DNA of 64,000 bases, from the NCBI GenBank assembly GCA_018292915.2, contig JACVVK020000452.1:185001-249000 (forward strand). The letters run 5' to 3'. This stretch comes from Batillaria attramentaria (taxonomy: Eukaryota; Mollusca; Gastropoda; Batillariidae). Every line of letters begins with the position of its first letter. Within the stretch, counting starts at the first letter, position 1. Positions 55,840 through 64,000 of the stretch are shown piece by piece. A model generated the notes under the pieces. The model was not told where the DNA came from. It saw only the letters and a list, made by a program, of their open reading frames with translations, and did not search any database. Made by a program: the position numbers and the translations under genes.

Positions 55840-58490
55840 AATCTCTACCTACATCGTCTACCAACAGCACCTTGCCCTCATACTACAAGCTAACCCAGGC
55901 TCTTTCACTCATCTAAGGGTACTCCGACCCGAGCCAACACTTTCCCAATGTCACCCCTAAGCACATCATGTTACGCAGAGCAGAACGGACAACTCTAACA
56001 CCACGACCAGAAACGCCTGCCTGAATCACAACGCAAACAGCCCCAATATCACATCATACTCTTTCTGTAAACCCCCCTCCCCTCCCCACAACCCCTATAG
56101 ACAAACGCGCTGAAAGTGACAAAACCTAGTTATAGTATATTCAGTAAGTAAGCCATTCGCCGGGTCACGTAAAGGCGACACAAGAGCTTCAGAATTGGGG
56201 CAATAAAACATCGGAGTTGTGGGGTTTTCGGTAAACGATTTGCCACGCCGCGTGTTCACCTGATCAGGGGGATATACCAGCCCTATAATGTATGCACAAC
56301 CTTGGGACTTGTGGTATAGTATGAAACTGTATACAGAGCGGTTTGGGTGGTAAGGGTTTGGGGTGGGGTAGGGTAGGGAGGGAGAGGAGGGGGGGGGGGA
56401 GGAGGGCGTGAGTTGAAAATCTCTATCAGTGTTTATTTGTAAGGATGAATTTTGAGATGGAAATAAGAAGAGAGCGTCATCGACACGCTTCACAGAGAGT
56501 GCGTAGCCACTGGAAGATTTGGCAAGCGTTTCAATTTCAATGCCAGCAGACTAGTAATTTCAGTTTCAGCCGATCGTAATTTGCAGCAATTTGCTCTATT
56601 GTCGAGTTTGGACTGTTGTTTGTTTGGCTGGTTGGTTGGTTTCCTTTCTTTTTGTAGTCCCCAGCTTAAAGCATGGAATGGGGGACTATCGTCTACACTG
56701 ATTCCTCTTGTCTTTCTGTCGTCTGTAGACATTTCCGGCTGGGGGATTTTCCGCCATACGTTGCCTTCTTAGACGCAGTTTGCAATTTCAGCGAAGTTGG
56801 TAAGATATGACATGTTCTGTCACACGCTTCTACGGCGCCGCTGGCTCAGAAGTTAACACTCTGGAATCTTCCTGCTACACTCATCGTGAGATGAACTACC
56901 TTTCTCAGGCGCAAGTGTACCAGTGAACACAAATATCGGTCAGAGAAAAGCCAAGCAATGCACACACCAGAATTTCTTTAAAAGCTAGTAGAGGTAGCTA
57001 GTCTAACCCCGTTAGCAATAATATGAGTCAAGGACAACCCTAGCCAAAAAGGTCAGACCATAGTACTGAGAAGAAGAATGAAGTAACACTGACACACATC
57101 GTGGTCACAAAATTACCACCCTTTGCAAACCAACTCCTCAGCTATGCCGCAGATAAAGGGTCAAGTACTGAGCACACATCTTGCGTCCAAATTTCGCGAC
57201 GGAGAAGACCCGGAACATAACACGCCTGTGCATATATTTGCGCAGTACTTGTTACCGAAAAAAAATAATATTTTACTTGAAACTAATGATGCCCTCTGAA
57301 GTTGCAAACCCTTCGCGTCTCATCGCTGTGTGTTTAACTGCGTGTAGTTTTAAGAAGGGGCGAGATGCGATGTGAACATAGGTAACAGTGAAGAGGGCTC
57401 TTGGTCTTAGGTTGTGCACCTATTCGCCTATTTATAAGCGTGGCCTTTCTTTTCATTATGAAAAGGTTCCGACACATTCTAGATACAACGTGAATGTGTG
57501 AAAGGACTGGTAGGTATGTTGGCGTGAGTGTCATCTCGGCTGTATGAGTGTGCGATGGAGATGGCCTTGGTGGGAAAGTTTCAGTTACAGGTCCCGTAGA
57601 CTTTAGTGAATGCGACCTTTCTTAAGATAAACAAAAAAAGGTTTGGAAACATTCTACATACAATGTGAAAGTGCGAAAGGGCTGGTAGTACTGCTGTGTG
57701 TTTCGTCTCCGCTGCATGAGTGATTGCCTAGAGATGGACCTAGCGACCAGGATTTAGGGATAGCTACCATATAGATTAACTTTCCAGCTGAGCACTTTTC
57801 AATCCAGACAGACTGACAGGTCGGCCACTCTCGATGCTTCCTTGCCTGTGATAGGCAAGCTGTAGTGACGAACAGAAACAGTTTACATAGCCAGCGTATA
57901 AATGGGCAAATTTCATCTAATTTCGTTGTCTGTATATGATTTTGCGACTTTGCCTGTTTCAGGAGAGAAACTCAAACAGCAACAATAACGACACAGTGCT
58001 CAACAGTGCTCGCCACAACAGCAACAACAACAACTAGAATGAAAACATCGACATCAATTGAAGCCTGTTCTGCCCGGTTGACCACTCATCCAGAACCTCC
58101 CCTGGAGTCCCCCTAATGCTCTCCTGACCTTTGACACGCCCCTCAAAATGTTACAAGACCCCCCCTACCGAAAATCTCGGACCATGACGACCATCGAAAA
58201 AAAAAACTCCTCTCGCTGTTAAACCTGCCTTCAATAGAAGCAAATAAAACCCCAGTAACCTTTTCTACTGGATGCGTCACGGCGGCTTGCCGATGGTGAA
58301 ACGTTGTATTGACCTTCATCGCAAACCCTCGCTCTAAACGGCCGTGTTAACGACACAATCTGCACAATGCAAGCACCCAGCCGTGACCGCCTGTTAAGAA
58401 ACTGATGGGCAATAGGAGTAAGTATCCGAAGTCTGGTGGAACCAGTTTTTCCGACTCAATGCTGTTTGCCGTGAAACGGATCGCAGTCTC
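55840..58490. other. Long stretch without recognised genes
   Basis: No exon or mobile element recognised except a diverged tandem duplication at 57440-57720 (shared ACATTCTA(G/C)ATACAA, GTGAA(A/T)GTG(C/T)GAAAGG and GGTAG blocks) and G-rich tracts at 56340-56403. Confidence 0.5.
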
Positions 58491-58497
58491 CAAAAGT

Positions 58498-58668
58498 GGG
58501 AGCCGGGATAGCCGAATGGTAGAGCGTTGGACTTTCTATGCTTGCGTCGTGAGTTCGAATCACGGCTGGGGCCAAATATTTGTGCTGGTCTTTTTCTCGT
58601 TGCCACGTCTTTGATATCACCCTATGTGGTGGAAAAGGACGTCAAACTCCCAAACACCCACCCACCCA
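58498..58668 (+). mobile_element. Family A tRNA-derived SINE
   Basis: Complete copy with GAGTTCGAATC, TTTGATATCACC and ACGTCAAACTCCC. Confidence 0.85.
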
Positions 58669-59779
58669 ATCTCACGAGCTTCATATCCGTGGGAACTGTA
58701 TAACAGGACAAAATGTCCTGTCTGACGATGAAAGTATAGGACATTTTGTCGTGAGCATCGTCCACTCTGGCGCAGAAATGTCAGACACGTGTCCGTCCTT
58801 GTAAGAAAGCGAGCGGACATGTGGAGAATTCATCGGTCTATGACTGATTTCACACGCGGGCATGAATCTCCTCCTAAAAGCGCTGCAAGAGATTAGTTCG
58901 CTGTTGTAAATAATCGATCAGAAACGCAGTTGCCATTCAGTAATCTTCCTCGAAAATCTACACACAGTATTTGGATTATTTTAAAGCCAGCCCCCATCGT
59001 GACTACAAGTGAATTAATAAATAACAGCCAAACACATGAGTGTAGGAAGAAGGGGGTGAACGGAGTGGGGGGGGGGGTGTCGGGGAATGGTTGTCGTGGG
59101 TGGGTGGGTGGGTGGGGGGAAGCTGGGGTTGGAACTGAGAATGGAAATGCTTATATGTATTTACTACCAAGGAATACAAATTCCTTTTTTAACACGTTCG
59201 GGGAAAATCTGTACTGTCGCTAGCGAATAAGACGTGTTTAAATAAGCAGAAAGTTGAGTAAAACACACAACACATTAAACCCCCTCGTACCTTTAAGGTA
59301 ACTGTATATGTTTTCCTTTGACGCCGCGCATGACTGCGCAAAGCTTTAGATTTCAACCCCGGCAAACAAACCACGTGTATAGCGAGCTGACAGTGACAAA
59401 AGATAAGTAACACGTGGTTTTCCTTTTGGCTTTTTTTATTGCCTTTCCTCCGCTCAGTTTTCGCTCTGTTTCGTGACAGACGATCGAGGTAATGCTACCC
59501 ATTCTGTTATTTCAGCCGGCGAAGAGGATGGCTTTTAACTATACCGACGGGTGCCTACTGAAGCGTGACGGCTTTCGAACTCGCACCTGAAAGATGTCAC
59601 GCTTGCTTCATCGTAACTGGGTGGTGCCACAGGTGTCGGTAATTTTACGTACTTCTTGAAATGCAGAGTGTGGCCCGCTGTTTTTGCCGCAAGGCAAGAC
59701 TGGTCTGCACTTTTTGTGCTATGAGTCACATCATTTTTGTGAGCTGCACAAAGTGGCGTAAATTCATCCTTGCTTGTTT

Positions 59780-59876
59780 GGAGGTTTTAAATTAACGTCC
59801 TTTTCCGCCACATAAAGGTGATATCAAAGACGGAGAAAAGAGGATTAAGCCAGCGAAATGTTCTGGCTCTTTTAGA
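59780..59876 (-). mobile_element. Family A SINE tail fragment
   Basis: TTAACGTCCTTTTCCGCCAC and GGTGATATCAAAGACGG remain. The tRNA head is lost. Confidence 0.7.
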
Positions 59877-59980
59877 GAGAGAGAGAGAGAGAAAAAATGA
59901 TGATGATGATGATGATGATGGCTTTTTTTTTTATTCAGGACAGAGCATTTAGGCATTGGTGCCTGTCTTACAAGCTGTCT

Positions 59981-60034
<54 letters not shown>

Positions 60035-60148
60035 GATAGAGAGGAGGAGGAGGAGGACGATGATGATGATGATGGCGTTTTTGTTTTTGTTTTTTTTTTT
60101 AATTCAGGACAGAGCATTTAAGCATTACTGCCTGTCTTACAAGCTGTC

Positions 60149-60208
<60 letters not shown>

Positions 60209-60210
60209 AC
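59877..60210 (+). repeat. Duplicated family D repeat with (GA)n and (GAT)n
   Basis: Two tandem copies (59898-59985 and 60060-60150) of GATGATGATG, ATTCAGGACAGAGCATTTA and CCTGTCTTACAAGCTGTC, each followed by (GA)n. Confidence 0.85.
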
Positions 60211-60485
60211 TATATCGAGCACTTTCATTGCTCGAATGCACCAAAGAACTGTTCCCTCTAACTCTATCACTGGATCTGCTTGCGTAACAGGTCCAGCACA
60301 GTGAAGGAGACATCAAATCAAAGGTTCCCCAGTCTGATTAGACTGAATCGTGTTCAGCTGGGCTGTTCGCCTGTTCCCATAAGATAGCTGCCCCTGAATC
60401 CATCCCATCCCCCCACCCCCCCTCCCCCCCACCCCCGTCCGCCCATCTGCCCGTTAAGGTCGTCTCCAATCATTTTTTTTTTAAA

Positions 60486-60600
60486 TGAAGGGGACGTTAA
60501 ACTCTAGCTTACCTAACTTACCTTGTTCTTACCTGGGATTCGAACTCAAGACCCCAGCATTGACGGCCCAACGCTCTAACACCTCAGCTATATCGGTGTA
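60486..60600 (-). mobile_element. tRNA-related SINE fragment, diverged
   Basis: TGGGATTCGAACTCAAGACC and CCAACGCTCTAACACCTCAG resemble the head of family A, but differ enough to be another subfamily. Confidence 0.55.
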
Positions 60601-60719
60601 ACATTCATGATGAACTCTCTGGCGCGCAGGACTTACATTTCTAGCCTAGAGCTGCATGGACACCTTGTACGTAGGCAACAAAAAGTGACCCGAGTCAGAT
60701 GCAGCTTAATCCAGCTCTA

Positions 60720-60920
60720 AGCTGGATGTGCCCCGGGGTAGGTACGTGTCCGGGGAGGTCATCTGGTATGTAACACGGGTGTAATAAGCAAGATGCACTC
60801 CCCGGCTCGTTTGACTCCGGGGCACTTCTAGTCGCAAGCTTCATTGCCCCGGGGCACTTTCGGCCGCGTGCTGCTTATGTCCGGGGCGTTTTTAGCCTCA
60901 AGCTGCACTGACCACGGGCA
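60720..60920 (+). repeat. CCGGGGCA-rich irregular repeats
   Basis: At least five occurrences of CCGGGG-containing blocks, three as CCGGGGCACTT or close variants, spaced irregularly. Unlike its surroundings in GC content. Confidence 0.5.
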
Positions 60921-61037
60921 CGTCACGCCGTTACACGGGCTCCCCAAGCGTAAATACATTTGCAGTAGTACTTCTCGATAAGTAAAGTCTGTGCGCTAAG
61001 ATAACGCGACCGTTGATACTTTGGACACCTTAGAGGA

Positions 61038-61194
61038 GGGTAGGTGGGTGGGTGTTTGGGGGTCTAACGTCCTTTTCCACCACATACGGGTGATATCAAA
61101 GATGGGGCAACGATGAAAAAGCCAGCTGGGATACGAACTCACGACCCGACATTAGAAGTCTAACGCTCTACCATTCGGCCACCCCGGCTCCCCT
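61038..61194 (-). mobile_element. Family A SINE with 13-bp target duplication
   Basis: Flanked by ACACCTTAGAGGA at 61025-61037 and 61195-61207. An internal segment (CACAAATATTTGGCCCC) is deleted. Confidence 0.92.
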
Positions 61195-61199
61195 ACACC

Positions 61200-63480
<2,281 letters not shown>

Positions 63481-63490
63481 ACACTCACAC

Positions 63491-63513
63491 CCGGTAATCT
63501 GCGCGAAGTCCAT
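63491..63513 (-). CDS. Candidate first coding exon of the RTP-like gene
   Basis: On the minus strand ATG at 63513-63511 opens MDFAQIT and ends ACCGG before gtgtgagt. Phase 2 here fits the single G before ATG in the exon at 53165, giving G then MELVW, so the protein would begin MDFAQITGMELVWHGEF. The 10-kb intron and the offset of the better gtgagt donor (which would make a stop) keep this tentative. ATG at 53164 could be the true start instead. Confidence 0.3.
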
Positions 63514-63519
63514 TCCGAG

Positions 63520-64000
63520 GTCGTGTTGCTAGGATACGGGACCTGCCTGCTACCCCAGTCTGACCCTGGGTCACGTGTTTACCTATCATGAGGCGTGTCG
63601 CCACTGAATAACCTGTAAGGATCACAATTTTTTCTTCGTTAAAAGTGGCAATAGCATTTGTTGTTTCGTGCGCAGTTTTTTCGTATTACCACCTCCGTAA
63701 CCCTTATAACTCTGTCTTAAATCAAAACCGACAATAGTATTGTTCTTAGCCCGCTTTATGCATGAATGAGATTTGAAAAGCTCAGAATATCCGAGTACAT
63801 TCTTTCAGGACTGAAAGAAAAACAAAAACCCCGCAGAACTAACCACAAAACGCTCCAAGTATCAAGACAACGCTCTGATGTTTACAGTTTAGACGGGTAT
63901 CCATGTCTAATTTACATTTACACATATTCCTTTGTCCTCCAGTTTAATTTCATTCAACTTTATTGGATGATAAACATCAAACATTCTTCTTTGGGTTGTT
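63520..64000. other. Right flank, no recognised gene
   Basis: Moderate GC up to 63600, possibly a minus-strand promoter or 5'UTR for the candidate exon at 63513, then AT-rich. Nothing further is supported. Confidence 0.4.

Noticed and set aside
58690..58755. Hairpin of AGGACAAAATGTCCT and GGACATTTTGTC as a regulatory RNA
   Set aside because: A short imperfect palindromic repeat only, with no flanking element ends or conserved partner in the window.

Overview
This is a eukaryotic nuclear genome window, most likely from a mollusc and probably a marine gastropod. The grounds are small exons (45-460 bp) in long introns with GT-AG borders, very dense (GT)n, (GA)n and (AC)n microsatellites, many copies of one tRNA-derived SINE, and PIF/Harbinger-type, pearl/Helentron-like and LINE debris. 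The species assignment is inference. There is no operon, CRISPR array or other prokaryotic feature.

Layout. (1) About 1.17-8.9 kb, + strand: at least eleven exons of a large cysteine-containing extracellular protein. It has an EGF-like exon first, beta-sandwich/FN3-like repeats in the middle and an EGF-like exon last. Its 5' end is missing or unrecognised. (2) 11.77-19.38 kb, + strand: a complete ten-exon gene for a 429-residue JmjC-fold protein. It has a signal peptide, the HxD...H iron triad, a C-terminal EF-hand loop and a TDEL terminus, which together indicate an ER-lumenal oxygenase. A fossil Harbinger transposon lies just upstream, and a broken tandem copy of the last exon just downstream. 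(3) 21.7-28.4 kb, - strand: an AIG1/GIMAP-like GTPase gene with five recognised exons, one of them followed by a GC-AG intron. One exon sits in the loop of a 1.6-kb-armed inverted repeat. (4) About 36.9-42.1 kb, + strand: a small putative membrane protein of unknown family. (5) 48.1-53.2 kb, - strand, possibly with a first exon near 63.5 kb: a 3CxxC zinc-finger protein of the receptor-transporting-protein (RTP) type.

The genes are independent neighbours on both strands, with no sign of a shared pathway. Three of the five have an apparent one-base frame break inside otherwise convincing exons, so assembly indels are likely, although allelic or pseudogene lesions cannot be excluded.

The rest of the window is repeats: about 24 copies of one SINE (seven with clear target-site duplications), a second SINE with a tRNA head, several MITE or foldback families, a TTAA-flanked transposon carrying a broken THAP-domain reading frame, LINE 3' ends, two minisatellites, and an array of paired AGGTCA-type motifs inside a JmjC intron. 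From about 54 to 63.4 kb I recognise no gene. No tool was run: exon borders come from reading splice sites and phase by eye, and element boundaries are approximate to a few bases.
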